Shown in pieces: positions 44,339 through 56,537 of a DNA stretch of 64,000 nucleotides. The notes beneath the pieces were generated by a model that worked only from the letters and a program-made list of their open reading frames with translations, ran no database searches and was not told the DNA's origin. How positions within the stretch are numbered: position 1 is the stretch's first letter; every line of letters starts with the position of its first letter. The translations under genes were made by a program, and so were the position numbers. Origin of the DNA: Oegoconia quadripuncta (lineage: Eukaryota; Arthropoda; Insecta; Lepidoptera; Autostichidae); contig OX438743.1 of assembly GCA_949316235.1 (NCBI GenBank), forward strand, positions 21,883,771 to 21,947,770, given 5' to 3'.

Positions 44339-44665
44339 TTAGGTCCTTAGCTATGAAATTGGCGTTTTGTATGAATAATTTCATTAAAACTGCTTTCTCC
44401 ATACAAAAATTTTTGATATTTTTTTGGGAACGGCAAATCCAAATTTAGCTAAACTTTGTGTGTATTATCGGAAAACATTATGTTAAGTATATGCAGCGTT
44501 AATTTTTAAAAGTAACCGCTTTATAAAGGTTTCAGCGAATCTAAGAAATGATTATGGGAAGCACATGAAAAGAGCTCTGTTCAATTTTTTTTATTATGTG
44601 ATTTAGCCCAGAAATTAAAAAATATTTCATGTGAAACCTTGAAATAATATTCCATTTTCCAAATT
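44339..44665 (+). mobile_element. Mariner-ended MITE, right end missing
   Basis: Left end ttaggtccttagctatgaa after TA; matches the others up to ccattttccaaat, then changes to LINE sequence. Confidence 0.75.
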
Positions 44666-44720
44666 GTGGACAAGAGTTTCATCTAAGGTCTGCCGCATCA
44701 ACTTACTAATCCTATGGGGT

Positions 44721-45392
44721 GTCAGTGACTTTCGTTCCTCTTGAAGGATACAAATACGACCTTTGTTTTACAAAAACGAGCCGTTTGCGCAATTTATCAA
44801 TTGAGACCTGCAGTGTCACTTAGAGATAGGTTTAAAGTGTATAACATTCTAACCTTTTCGTCACAGCACATTTTTGAAAATCTAATGTATGTCAAAAAAA
44901 ATATAGCATCATTTAGGAAAAATAGTGATAAACATGATGTCAATCCAACAAATAAAGATAAACTTGCAGGTCACATAAGTCGCCTCCGCAAAGTCAGTAA
45001 TTCATTCAAAGGGTTATGTATAAGCTTTTTCAATAAGGTCCCAGTTGATATACAAGATCTTCCTCTCAATAAATTTAAAGATACTATAAAACAGAAACTA
45101 ATTAACAAAGCATATTATAAAATATCAGACTATTTAGATGATAATCATCCCTGGACATAATCAGATCGTTCGCATGTCAGGCTATTTCACAATTAATAAT
45201 GAAATATAAAACCTTTATGTAAAATCAAAGCCTGATTTTAAAAGAGCAACCCTTCGAGTTTCTTGCTTGTTCTTCTCAGGGGAAAATTGCATTTTGAACA
45301 AGCAGTAGCTTAAAAAATGTAAAATTGACTATTTTAAGTGTACTCTGTGTACGTACAAAATAAAGCATTTTTGACTTTGACTTTGACTATAT
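44721..45392 (+). mobile_element. LINE (jockey/CR1-type) C-terminal fragment with 3' UTR
   Basis: Open frame 44741-45160 reads FVLQKRAVCAIYQLRPAVS to KISDYLDDNHPWT; a 230 bp 3' UTR ends in repeated tttgac units. Frame is intact over 139 codons but the polymerase core is absent. Confidence 0.8.
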
Positions 45393-45480
45393 ATAACTCG
45401 GGTACACGCGTCTATATTCATCATACAAACATTATGTCCCTATTCGAACACATGACCTTTCAGAGCAACTTCAGTACAGC
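45393..45480 (-). mobile_element. SINE B fragment, decayed
   Basis: aactcgggtacacgcgtc and attcatcatacaaac match the SINE B middle; the head is damaged. Confidence 0.45.
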
Positions 45481-45489
45481 GTCATATTA

Positions 45490-45625
45490 CTGGTTGTAAG
45501 GTAGCTGTGGCCGCGTCCACAGGCCACCTGTCTCCTACGGTGATCCTGAACTCAGAGCCGTCGCGCACGCACTCCCGCGCAGCCGCCCATTCGGTGCGCG
45601 CGACGCTCACGGCTTCATTTTCACT
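45490..45625 (-). other. GC-rich coding-like segment upstream of the second SLC22 exon
   Basis: The minus frame reads EAVSVARTEWAAARECV and DGSEFRITVGDRWPVDAAT, then a stop near 45495. The composition is exon-like. No clear acceptor was fixed and no family recognised. It lies about 170 bp before the SLC22 ATG, on the other strand. Confidence 0.35.
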
Positions 45626-45796
45626 TAATTTTCCCGCGTTCACTTAAACGTTAAGTACAAAATTAAACACTAACATAAATCTACTCTTGCCATATACAAT
45701 ACTTATAAACAACGTGATTTTTTTTTTAAATTTCGGCGAGCCTAATTTCGAGCCTTTTCTTTTTATTTGGACGTTGTTTGGACCTTTGGTGACGTA

Positions 45797-45942
45797 ATGG
45801 GTGCGGAAGGGGTGGAGGGAGTGTGGTTCGAGGGGTGGGGGCGATGGCAGGCGCGGCTGGCAGCTCTGCTGGCGCTGCCGGTGCTTCTTACAGGCGTTTA
45901 CGGCACCAACTACGTGTTCCTGGCTGCTCATACTCCTTACAG
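45797..45942 (+). CDS. First coding exon of a second SLC22-type transporter (partial)
   Basis: ATG at 45797 opens 48 codons plus two bases before a donor (cttacag|gtaata). The product starts MGAEGVEGVWFEGWGRWQ, then a hydrophobic span (LAALLALPVLLTG) and VYGTNYVFLAAHTPYR. Exon 1 of the minus-strand SLC22 gene in this window has the same plan: a span, then [13 protein letters not shown], with the arginine codon split two bases to one and a cysteine next. The N-terminus is much shorter here (about 18 residues before the span against 66). The exon is GC-rich against AT-rich flanks. I found no downstream exon up to 64000, so the gene is either split by a very long intron or broken. Orientation is divergent from the other SLC22 gene. 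Confidence 0.65.
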
Positions 45943-46159
45943 GTAATATGGTTGTAATAAATCTTCTATATCCTCCAAATGCAGAATAAGTCTGACCACA
46001 ATAAGTAGTTAAATGACTTGTACTCCGACTTGACTTACAAGTAATACAGCCGTCGATTACAAAAAACTAATGGTCACCAATCCAGACAGAACCCCTGAAT
46101 TGAAGAAAAGGACTAATTGTCTTTGTTGAGAATACGCTGAGATGATTGAGGAAGGCGGC

Positions 46160-46262
46160 GATCTTTTAACCAACCGAACTGAGTAGGTATGTAGTCTGGG
46201 ATCGAACCCGCTACGGTGGCAGTACCGAATCATTCGGCTGTTGGTGGAATGAAGCCATTATA
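46160..46262 (-). mobile_element. tRNA-headed SINE fragment related to SINE A
   Basis: aaccaaccgaactgagta resembles the block after the SINE A head, and gggatcgaacccg is a reversed B box, but the rest of the head differs from SINE A. Confidence 0.4.
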
Positions 46263-47090
46263 AGTGAACGTTGAAGTAAACCATTAGATTTCGTTAGATT
46301 TTTTTTGGACAGCCAATGTGACCTTATCTGCGAAACCAATGGTGGCGGGTTCTAATCGCTCCAGGATGGAATTTTTATATCTTGATAAGGACTTTTTATT
46401 TTAAAGCGAGTTAAATTTTCTGTTTTTACTATATTTTGTAAGAATGTTGTATTAGTTACAAATTAACTTCGAAATACTGCGGAACAAATCCAATAACTAG
46501 ATTATGTCGCCAGAAATCGGCATCTCTTAATCACAAACTGGTTACTTTCAGAAGGTGTTTACTGTCCTCAATCTCATCCTCGATCTTGAGGTTTCTTTGG
46601 ATTTGTATTACTTAGTTTAATTATTTACTGCTGACTTTTTCTTTTCTTTTTATTAGTGAAAACTCCAATTAAGTTAAGTACCTTGCCATATACCTGTATA
46701 TCTTTGTAATACACGCTTATCTCCTGTCGCAAAATGTTACGCGACTCCTGTCCTTTGCGGTTGGGCAAGGCAAGTCATGTACAGTCGGAAACATAATTTC
46801 CAGTCCTGCATAATACAAAATAAGTTTTATCAGCAAATCATGAATACATTTAGATGTTACTTTTTGCTTATTGTTAAATATATAATAATGGATGTAACTA
46901 ATTAAAAAACTATCGAAAAGTGTTCAAAATTTCTTGTGAAATTTCATTTGTGTGATGCAGGCCTGTAAAGGTTTATTTGTTTTTGACTGTACCTACATAA
47001 ATGTTGGGCAACCAATCTAGAATGGGAACCTTAATAATGTATTCTTAATAACTTAAAGGTCTGTTCTGCGAGCAAAAATAATCAAAACAA
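46263..47090. other. Intergenic or first intron of the second SLC22 gene
   Basis: AT-rich; no exon with SLC22 features was seen here. Confidence 0.45.
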
Positions 47091-47273
47091 ACAAACAAAC
47101 AAAATATTCTTTATTGTACAACAATAAGAAGCATAAAAAGAAATAAGAAAAGGGGATAGTACAATTTGGCGGCCTTATCACTAAAAGCGATCTCTTCCAG
47201 GCAACCTTTGGGTTAGGAAACATTATGCACATGACATGTAGGTAGCGTATACATAATATATACATAATAATAC

Positions 47274-47338
<65 letters not shown>

Positions 47339-47683
47339 ATACATATAATATATACCAATATTGGAATTTAGTATAAATAGAATAGTACGTAACTAAGCAC
47401 ACATAATTATTGCAAGTATGAAACGAAAAGAGGATAGATAGAGGAGCTAGATGGCCAGATACAACTCCCTCACTTGTGTCTTGAATACGTTCAGTGACTG
47501 AGCACGTCTAACTGAATCTGGTAGCGAGTTCCATAGCCGAATAGCTTGCAATCTAAAGGATTGACCGTAAAACTTCGTCAAGTTAGGAGGAACGTACAGT
47601 CGGAGGTTTTCAGAATCAATCAAGATTATCTCAGAAAGTACTGGTAAGGTATTTTGGCAGGAATTCCGCGAGTCATGTTGCAT
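47091..47683 (-). mobile_element. LINE C-terminal fragment with 3' UTR (third family)
   Basis: Minus frame 47447-47683 reads FRLQAIRLWNSLPDSVRR and VFKTQVRELYLAI. The 3' UTR contains a long TA microsatellite (47281-47333) and the agcgatctcttccagg block; an aaac repeat marks the end. Confidence 0.75.
47281..47333 (+). repeat. (AT)n microsatellite
   Basis: Uninterrupted AT run of 53 bp within a LINE 3' UTR. Confidence 0.97.
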
Positions 47684-47721
47684 TTTTCTTTATGTCTCCT
47701 TTTTTATTTTTATTACACATT

Positions 47722-47825
47722 TTATCGCGGGCATCTGTCAAAATGAGCGATATAACAGTGGTATAGCAGCATTTTGACAGATGCGCATGATATAACGTGT
47801 GATAAACTATAGCGCGTGTTGTCAC
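47722..47825. repeat. Hairpin repeat (ctgtcaaaatg / cattttgacag)
   Basis: gcatctgtcaaaatgagcg pairs with gcattttgacagatgcgc; tttatcgcggg and cgtgtgataaac flank the hairpin. Confidence 0.65.
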
Positions 47826-48292
47826 CTAGTATTGAGTTTAGATGGATAATAAGGGTAGAATATTGTGTACTAATATTTTTTGTCCCGATTAAATAAAACA
47901 ATTTCCCCGATAAAATTATTTCACGCAGTCGAAGCCGCGGGCGGAAAGCTAGTAGTTAAAGATTTTCGAAACGGCTTAACCGATTTCTATAAAACACGGC
48001 TGATAACCTATCCGCGAGTTTAATGTTAAGTATAAAATACAAAACTCTCGAAAGACTGTCATATCACAGAAATTCACCAAAAAACAGTGTTAGAAGCTAA
48101 ACGTGTTCGAAGCGGTCTAACCAATTTTCAACAAACACAGCTAAGAACCTGTCATCTCATCTAGTCTTTAATATGAGACAGGCGCACTGAACGGCGTCAA
48201 ACACATAACAGCCGTCGTTTTCGTCGGGGGTTAATAAATCAATGAGATTTGATAAGAGTTGATGAGTGAACTTAACTACTCATTTATTAGAA

Positions 48293-48515
48293 TACTAGCT
48301 TTTCACCCGAGGCTTCGCATGCGTGGGATAACTTTATCGCGGAATTGTTTATCCCGCGGGAGCTACTAACTTTATCCGGATAAAAATATGCTATATCTTA
48401 ATCCAGGGTATACTTTATCTATATACCAAGTTTCATCCAAATCCGTTCGTCCATTTCGCAGTGATTGAGCAACAAACACATATCCAAACTTTTGCAATTA
48501 TAATATTAGTTAGAT
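48293..48515. repeat. Dispersed repeat, copy of 24206
   Basis: Same order of blocks, with cccgcgggagctactaac; a short piece also ends at 47951 (cggaaagctagtagt). Confidence 0.45.
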
Positions 48516-48915
48516 TGGGTAGTAGGTACCTATGTATGTATATATACTAGATAAACATACATAATAATATGTCAGTCACCCATCCAGTTAGCAAACACCA
48601 CAAAATCGATATAATCGTTTATCTATAAACGCACCCACTCCTATAAAATATTATTAACTCTATGGCTAATAAAGATTATATAATCTGGGTAATTGGGGCA
48701 ATGTGCCTGGGGTTAGTATGCAAACTAACCGAGTCTAGTTGGTTTACTAAACTTTCCAGGTTTAATCAATAAGCTTCCGTGATTATAGTTACTCGTGTTT
48801 ATTTATGTACAGGTTCTAAAAACGTTGACGTGAAATTATTTCTCGGAATTGAAGATCAAGGAAATAATTAAAGACGATGCGTTAGTATAGCATAAAGTGC
48901 AGCTACTATTCCTTT

Positions 48916-48957
48916 TTTTTGCACAACGGGTCAGCGCTTGACCTCAATCACAACACC
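48916..48957 (-). mobile_element. SINE A, 3' tail only
   Basis: gcacaacgggtcagcgc and ttgacctcaatcacaac only. Confidence 0.55.
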
Positions 48958-49216
48958 CATAGCTTTGTCGTCATATTACTAGTTTATTAGCTTTTCCTGA
49001 AAGGTGTATATTATCTAACGGAGGCATGTCAAAATAAGACAGTTCACTTTTACGAGCCTCTTACCCGTTCCCTTATTAGGTATTCGGACTAAGTACTTAA
49101 GTGATTGAAGGAGGTATGTAAATGTCTATTTGTAGTATTTAGAACAGATATTTTAATCTTAACCATTGCCCAGTATGACGAAAATACCACCTTTTGCTAA
49201 AATATGACTCAGAAGA

Positions 49217-49425
49217 CACTAGCTTTTGGAAGAACTTTATCGCGGAAATATGTTTATCCCGCGGGAACTACTCACTTTATCGGGATAAAAAATATCCTAT
49301 GTAACGATTCAGGGTCTATTCTACCTACATACCAAATTTCATGCAACTCCGTTCATCTGTTTCGCTGTGATTGAGCAACAAACAAAGAAACATCGAAATA
49401 TTCGCATTTGTATTAGTTAGACAAA
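49217..49425. repeat. Dispersed repeat, copy of 24206
   Basis: cactagcttttgg, cccgcgggaactactcac and cgcatttgtattagttag in the same order. Confidence 0.45.
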
Positions 49426-49975
49426 CGGCTAGGTATTAAACAAACCATAAAACGTAATCGGGTAATAATAAGGTACCTAATTTCAAACTTATTTAGGAAA
49501 TCGAACCAATTACAGAATACCTATTAATACATTCAACCTCTGTAATCCCTATTTAGCGGTTAATATATGTATAGCTCATAATGGATTACCTACCTAACAC
49601 AATAATGGGTAATACCCATAGCTTTATCTACATATATTATATCTACATATATTATATTCTTGCTACCCGTTATTTACAAGTTATGAAAGCAATTAAATAG
49701 ATCACTTGTACGTATTCAAGAAGTTGAAGTACGACTTCATGCAAAACAATTTTATTGTAGTTTGATCTTTACTTCTGCGGGGTTTGAGGTGTAACACTTC
49801 TTGTATTACGTGTTACGTGTGACGTGATGTCGACAGTACCATAAGACAATGGATCGGTTCTTATAAAATTCGAAAGTGGTCAGACGGAGTTTATCCAATA
49901 GTCTTTTAAGAAGCCCGCGAACACCATGTTCGCTGATAAAAACGAAAATACAAAAATTATGAAAGTAACGGAACT

Positions 49976-50291
49976 CTTTTTTTTATGCACATCGGGGTTA
50001 GCACTTGACCTCAATCACACCTGATGTGAAGTGAAGATGAGGCCGAACGTGGAAGCGTACTGACCCGGAAACCCCAACATTTGGGGAACTGGCTATCTAG
50101 GAACACAACAATGCTATTAACATTGCTGTTTGGCAGCTAATTATGATAAGGTGGTGGTGGCTAGACAGGCTGACATTTAAAATGCTCTACCACCAGCCAA
50201 ACCGAGTACTTAAATATGTACCCCGCTGGGGATCGGACCCGCGACCTCCGATTCGTAAACCCAATGTTGTTTAAATTGAGCCACGGAGGCG
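49976..50291 (-). mobile_element. SINE A, near full length
   Basis: All blocks present with a short deletion near ggctatctaggaacac; head ends gagccacggaggcgg. Confidence 0.85.
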
Positions 50292-51216
50292 GAACTTTAA
50301 TTATTAAAGAACTTAATAATAACGACTACACTAAAATATACAATGGAGAAAAATAATCAATCAATCAATCAATAATTTATTTATTTATTTATTTATTTTC
50401 GGGAAACTGACAGTCGTTACATGATAATGTTAAGTAGTACAAAATAGTTACATCATAGACAGAAATAGTCTCCACAGATAGTCATACACAGAAACACAGC
50501 GAAATATATGTTTAGGAAATAGTACATTTTATGATATTTTAATTAATGTAAGAAGCGTTACAGGATTAGCAGATACTATTTAAATCTATACAGGCAAATA
50601 TATGAATATTAAATATAATATTAAATAAATATAAAATAAAATAAAATAATTGTAAACATTAGTAATGATAATACAATATAATACAATACAATAAATAAAG
50701 AAATAAACGTAAACATCTAGGGAGAAATTAATGATGGAGGATTCTTAAATATGCACAGACATATATGTGTTCTTTAAAATAAATTGATCAAGTCTCAATT
50801 AAGTTTTTGCTTGCTTTCACTCACTCACTCATAAATTCACTTGAAAGTAGTCAGGTATATTTAAATATCAAGGAAATAGCTCGACAGTCGAGTGGCTATA
50901 TTTCCAAGCAATTTTATAATAGTCCTCTGCGCACAATTAGCGGTTAATAACGGTCTTATATTAATTTAAAAAATCCAAGTTTTGAATATTAATAAGAGCC
51001 TTATTGAAAACTATAAAAAAATGTCCTCGCGGCACAAAAAAATAAACATTTACAATCCTACAAAGAGTAGATACGATCTAAGTTCATCCAAAATCGTATC
51101 TACTTTTTGTAGGATTCTGTGTGTGCCTTTGTTATATTGAGTACTATATCATCCAGTATCAAAGTGTATCGGCTAGGTGGTCATATATATCTTAAATTTA
51201 TAAAAAAATAATTAAT
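50292..51216. other. AT-rich DNA with simple repeats
   Basis: aatcaatcaatcaatcaat and tttatttatttattt at 50355-50398, ataaaataaaataaaa near 50630; probably a LINE tail at 50380-50560. No gene. Confidence 0.45.
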
Positions 51217-51462
51217 AAATATCCGATATACACACAGCGCCATCTACTTCCACAGTAAGCAACTATAGGCTTGTGTTGTGAATACTAGACGGTTGATATA
51301 CTATATATATTGTAAATAAATACTTATTATAAATGAAAAACATCCATAACTCGGGTATACATGTCCGTATTCATCACACAAACATATGCCCCTAGCGGGA
51401 TTCGAACCCGCAACCTTTTGGTATAGCGGTCAGTTGCTAACCACTACACCAAACAGGTCGTC
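51217..51462 (-). mobile_element. SINE B, full length
   Basis: cacacagcgccatctac at one end; reversed B box cgggattcgaacccgc and accactacaccaaacagg at the other. Confidence 0.75.
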
Positions 51463-52123
51463 AATCTTAGCATTGAAAAAAATATAAAATATTTAAATTG
51501 GTACTGCAGACCAATATCAAACATAAAAATCATAATAGTAAGTTTAATTTTTCTGATTACCTTGGTGACTAATATAATTTTAATACAGACTGTACTCGTA
51601 ATTTTTCAAAAGAAAGCGTTCGCATCCTCCAATAAAATAATAAGTGATCTCATTTTGATTTTGGTGGATTGTTTGAGTCGTCTAGGTGACAGTGTTGGCC
51701 GAGCTCTTAAAAAATGCTGATTGCCGACACGACCGATCTTGAATGTCCGTTTTAGATAAGGTGTGTGTGATAGATAAGTCACCACAGTGATATTATTGTG
51801 CACCCAGCATCCCACTGTGATGTTATTATTAGTTAACAATGAGTTAAGTATGCTTGACCAGTACCAGGTATTAGATAGCAGACAGACAATGGGGCTACCA
51901 CGACTTCACAAGTAAATTGTCTCGCTCTTTATGTAGTATTGTGGTCAAAAACGAATCCAGGCAATCATAAAAAAAAAAAAAATTGTCTCACCGAACATTT
52001 TGTACCTAATTTTTTTTTTTTTGTGGTAATACTTCCTATAATCTTAAAGTTCCTGATTTTTTGTAGAAGGATAGAGTACCCACCAGTAATATAATAAAAT
52101 ATTTTCTTACCATACTGCGTAGC

Positions 52124-53045
52124 TTGCTTTAGGTATAGTAATAGTTATAAAACCTACAATCTTAAAGTTACCACTGTGAACTTCATTGCGTTGTAGAAGA
52201 TGCTAAGATCTCATTAAACAATTTTCTATCAGGAGAGGCCAGGTTACTATATCACCTACTAGAACTCGCAATGAGTGCAAGGAATTGACCCCACTGGTAG
52301 TGTATTAAGGACTGTGGCTTTTATGAGGGTGGCATATCGTTTTCTTACGATAAAACCCTCGATAAAAAAAAAGAAAAAAAAAAAAACAATTATCTAAAAA
52401 AATAATCAATAGCTGCTTTTAACCGCCTCCGTGGCTCAATGTAAACAACATCGGGTTTACGATTCGGAGGTCGCGGGTTCGATCCTCAGCGGGGTACATG
52501 TTTAAGTACTCGGTTTGGTTGGTGGTAGGGCATTTTAAATGTCCGCCTGGCTAGCTACCACCATCCTATCTAAATCTGCCGCCAAGCAGCAATGTTAATA
52601 GCATTGTTGTGTTCCGGTTGTCAGAGATAAGATAGCCAGCCCCCCAAATGTGTTGAGATTTCCGGGTCAGTACGCTTCCCCCCTCGACCTTATCTTCAAT
52701 TAACATCAGGTGTGATTGAGGTCAAGTACCAACCCGTTGTGCATAAAAAAAAAGCATATATTTTCTAATAATAGTTTATGGCGTCGTGATATTTTCCCTC
52801 GGTGAAATTTTTCCTAGATATATAGAAGGTGTCGATCAATTTTTTTTATAAATTATTAAGTTCACAGTTCCGTAAACTACAAAATAAAGTATTAGTTTTT
52901 TTTTGATTAGTAGTCTTTTTTTTTTAAATATTCACAAGAGTTCTAAGTTGGTATATTCTCCAACGCAATGAAATTCACAGTGGTAATTTTAATATAATAG
53001 TCTATATTTTAATACTAAATACCTATATTATATCTAAAGCAAGCT
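52124..53045. repeat. Long inverted repeat with a SINE A inside
   Basis: Arms 52124-52197 and about 52960-53045 pair through gcttgctttaggtatag, aagttaccactgtgaac and attgcgttgtag. Flanking block aagttcctgattttttgtag also occurs at 11925 and, changed, at 63315. Confidence 0.65.
52421..52753 (+). mobile_element. SINE A, full length, nested in a fold-back
   Basis: Head ccgcctccgtggctcaatg, B box gggttcgatcctc, A tail. It lies between the arms of the inverted repeat 52124-53045. Confidence 0.85.
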
Positions 53046-53419
53046 AAGGATTTGATGGAAAACATTGTTCCATAAAAAAATTATGAGTTATGAGGTGTAC
53101 ACCTTCATATATAGCTGTTTAACTAGACGTCGATGAACTACAAGTCTCTGTAACATCGGCATCCGTTGATCTATATTCGTCGATCGGTTACTGTCTTGCC
53201 AATGCGCACGCGACCACCTCGTAGAGTCTTTATCGGTTCTTTCTCCATTCAACTGTGATTGCCATCTTTCAGTCAAATGGCAAAAATCGTAGCCGCATAT
53301 ATGTTATGGCCGTCCGTCCGTTGCATCGACTCTACAGCTCATAGCGTTCTGCGGATAGCGGATGCGTAGTGATTATTTTGAATACATTTTAAGTTCTGGT
53401 TTAATTTTTATTGTTAATC

Positions 53420-53712
53420 AGTTTTATATAATATCAGATTATTTAGATGATAAACAATCATGGACATAACCAGCCCGTTCGCATAACCAGGCTATTTCAC
53501 ACTTAATAATGAAATATTATAATATAAAATAATAATTTTGTAATATAAAAACCTTTTTTAAAAGAGCGACCTCTCGAGTTTCTTGCTTGTTCTTTGAGAA
53601 GAACAAAGAAGGGGAAAATTGCCTTTTGAACAAGCTTTAAAACTGTAAAATCTGACTATTTTAAGTGTGTACCTACAAAATAAAGCATTTTTTTGATTTT
53701 GATTTTGATAAT
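53420..53712 (+). mobile_element. LINE 3' end (same family as 44721)
   Basis: Holds the last codons before the stop (KISDYLDD-like: atcagattatttagatgata), the same 3' UTR and a ttttgatt tail. Confidence 0.7.
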
Positions 53713-53800
53713 GTAATTTATTAGTATTAAGAGACAAATATCGATTAATAGTTATATACATAAAATTTCAAGTGATAAAATGACATGTGTATGTAATCTT

Positions 53801-54133
53801 ACCAGCCTCCGTGGCTCAATGTAAACAACATTGGGTTTACGATTCGGAGGTCGCGGGTTCGATCCCCAGCGGGGTACATGTTTAAGTACTCGGTTTGGTT
53901 GGTGGTAGGGCATTTTAAATGTCCGCCTGGCTAGCTACCACCATCTTATCTAAATGTGCCGCTAAGCAAAAATGTTAATAGCATTATTGTGTTCCGGTTA
54001 TCAGAGATAAGATAGCCAGTCTACCAAATGTGTTGGGGTTTCCGGGTCGTAAGCTTCCACCTTCGACCTCATCTTCACTTAACATCAGGTGTGATTGAGG
54101 TCAAGTACGTACCCGTCGACCATAAAAAAAAAA
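53801..54133 (+). mobile_element. SINE A, full length
   Basis: Head cagcctccgtggctcaatg, B box gggttcgatcccc, A tail. Confidence 0.85.
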
Positions 54134-54740
54134 GATAGAATGTATGGAAATATCGTAAATGGAAAATATAATTTGGAACCCATTCCCATCAAATATCGTA
54201 ACATCAGTTTTTGTTTTTAAAGGTTCAGTCGTTTTGTAGGTATCCATAGACATGTAGCTGACTCAGCTGCTTGTATCACGTGTCGTCTCTTGCGTATCTT
54301 CAGATATAGGTACTTAAGGACGCAACTATTTATAAATCTGTGACGTACAGACAAACCGAATTGACCGTCTAACGAAACTTAATAGACCGACAAAGCTATT
54401 GGTATAGTTCTCGTTATAATGTCATCGGTTCTATTGATTAGAGAGGTCACCGTCAGTTGACTTCGACGTCTTTCTTTTGGCTGTTTCATAATTTATTATC
54501 TTTTTGTGTTATGGGTATGACATTTTGAAATCAATTGGTAAAGTTGAGCAGATTTGGGAGTTTAGATTATTAATTGTATAATCATGACCAACCTACAGTG
54601 AGTCCATTACAGGAGAGTCCATTGCTGGCCATAGGCCTTTCCCAAAGCGCCGCAGTTCACAATGATATAGTTCATAAGTAATAATTAAAAAAATTAGAAA
54701 ACCCCAATTTATCGATTAAATGATTAGTATGACAACATGC
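54134..54740. other. Intergenic, no gene seen
   Basis: A short LINE piece (gtccattgctggccatagg) lies at 54617; otherwise unassigned. Confidence 0.4.
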
Positions 54741-54746
54741 AATATA

Positions 54747-55168
54747 TTAGGTCCTTACCTATGAAATTGGCGTTTTGTATGAAGAATTTTATTAAGACTG
54801 TTTTCTTCATACAAATATTTTTGATGTTTTTTTGGGAACGGCAAATCCAAATTTAGCTAAACTTTATGTGTATTATCGGATAACATTAAGTTAAGTATAG
54901 GCAGCGTTAATTTTTAAAAGTAACCGCTTTGAAAAAGTTTCAGCGAATCTAAGAAATAATTATGGGAAGCACATGAAAAGAGCTCGGATTAAATTTTTTT
55001 TATTATGTGATTTAGCCCAGAAATTAAAAAATATTTCATGTGAAACCTTGAAATAATATTCCATTTTCCAAATAAAAAACAAATTTGGATATAGCTTTGA
55101 AAATCGCAGGAATTGGTACATTATGATTAACGAAGAAAAAAATCTCCAATTTCATAGGTAAAGACGTA
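54747..55168 (+). mobile_element. Mariner-ended MITE, near complete, 422 bp
   Basis: Left end ttaggtccttacctatgaaa after TA (54745-54746); right end reads ccaatttcataggtaaagac, with the last bases changed. Confidence 0.8.
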
Positions 55169-55299
55169 GCGCCTTCCCATTGTCAATGACCATAGTAAAA
55201 TAAACCTTCAGCGTGAACGTTGTTAGTGATGTAGGAGAAGGTCTGATGATTACGGAACAGTATCAGAAACGCAAGTCACTGATTTCGAACTCCTTTGAC

Positions 55300-55482
55300 A
55301 GAAATCTTGAGGCTGTATGAACCGAGATGAGTCTTAAGCAGTTGACGCTATCTCAAGCTCCTTGCTAATTTATAAACCAATCTTGAGGTCTACTCAGCTG
55401 AGATTACTTCTCAAGTATTCGCCTCAGCAGCGAATGAATGATAGTCTTGAGTTTCGTGCTTTTCAGGTCTCAAGTTAGGTTT
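55300..55482 (-). mobile_element. PIF/Harbinger-like MITE, internal fragment
   Basis: aatcttgaggctgta, gctaatttataaacc and tattcgcctcagcagcg match the middle of the family; both ends are missing. Confidence 0.7.
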
Positions 55483-55499
55483 AACTTTAGACCTGAAAA

Positions 55500-55592
55500 C
55501 ATACCTTTTATCGTGGTTGTCTGTCAAAATGTGCAGTATTTAGCAGTCGTATACAGCCAGCATTTTGACAGATGCGCGCGATACCATCTGTT
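55500..55592. repeat. Hairpin repeat, second locus
   Basis: gtctgtcaaaatgtgc and gcattttgacagatgcgcgc with a 35 bp loop. Confidence 0.6.
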
Positions 55593-56478
55593 ATTAAGTT
55601 TCCATGGGCTGTCATGTGCATGATATACCTTGGGTTACACCACGTACACATTTACACTAAACTGCAGTAAAAGAGACATTGGTGCCTATTCCCCTCTTTT
55701 TTTGGCAAAACTTAATTTAATGGAAGGAAATATATAAATTGGTTGGTCTAACCGCTTCTGTGACTGGGGGGCCTGGTGATCTGGGATTCTGGTTTATCAT
55801 TTACAGGCACCAGCCTCCCACAAATGAGCTTGTAATATATGTAGTTATTAAGATCAACTTTTTGTAACATTCTCATTTGTGGTGAGTGAAATAAAGATTT
55901 TTATTATTATTACTATTACCTTGTTTAAAACCGACAACAATTATTACCGTTTGACAGCCGTATGTTTGCGGAAGCGATTGACAGTTCGACAGTCGTTATT
56001 TGTGGTTTTATTAGAGTGTGGATTGTTATGGTGCGCCAACATTCACAAGTACTTGTGGTCTGCGATATTGGAAGAGGAAAACCGGACCGTCCTTCCCGAA
56101 TCGCCACAAAATAAATAATAGCGTTACGTCACCAACTTAACATCAATCTTAGATCCACATTAATGGACATAGCCTATATACTCTGTACAAGAGGGTGTGG
56201 GTCATCATAATTCACTATACGCATAGGCCTTGATGCATTATATACTTAGCAATCTCAATATCAAAAAAAAAAAAATTCTTTTTCTTCATACCAATTAAAT
56301 ACCTACCTAATGTTGAGACTTCCTAGTATCTATACCTAGTAATATCGGTCTTAGTATATAGTTAAATTCATCTAAAATTAAATTGTAGATGAATTTAAGT
56401 TGACACTTGAGATGCTGTTGACGCTTGATAGCGATATTCGATATTAAAGGAATTGACAGATACAAGCCTTTTTTCGTT

Positions 56479-56482
<4 letters not shown>
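55593..56482. other. Intergenic, no gene recognised
   Basis: A 79-codon open frame (55879-56118) has no recognisable motif. tacctaggtattag-like blocks recur at 56320 and 56680 in opposite directions, so 56320-56720 may be a loose inverted repeat around the CA run. Confidence 0.35.

Positions 56483-56535
<53 letters not shown>
56483..56535 (+). repeat. (CA)n microsatellite, about 26 units
   Basis: Uninterrupted CA run. Confidence 0.97.

Positions 56536-56537
<2 letters not shown>

Noticed and set aside
47053..47358. 101-codon frame with YIYIY repeats
   Set aside because: Translation of an AT microsatellite inside a LINE 3' UTR.
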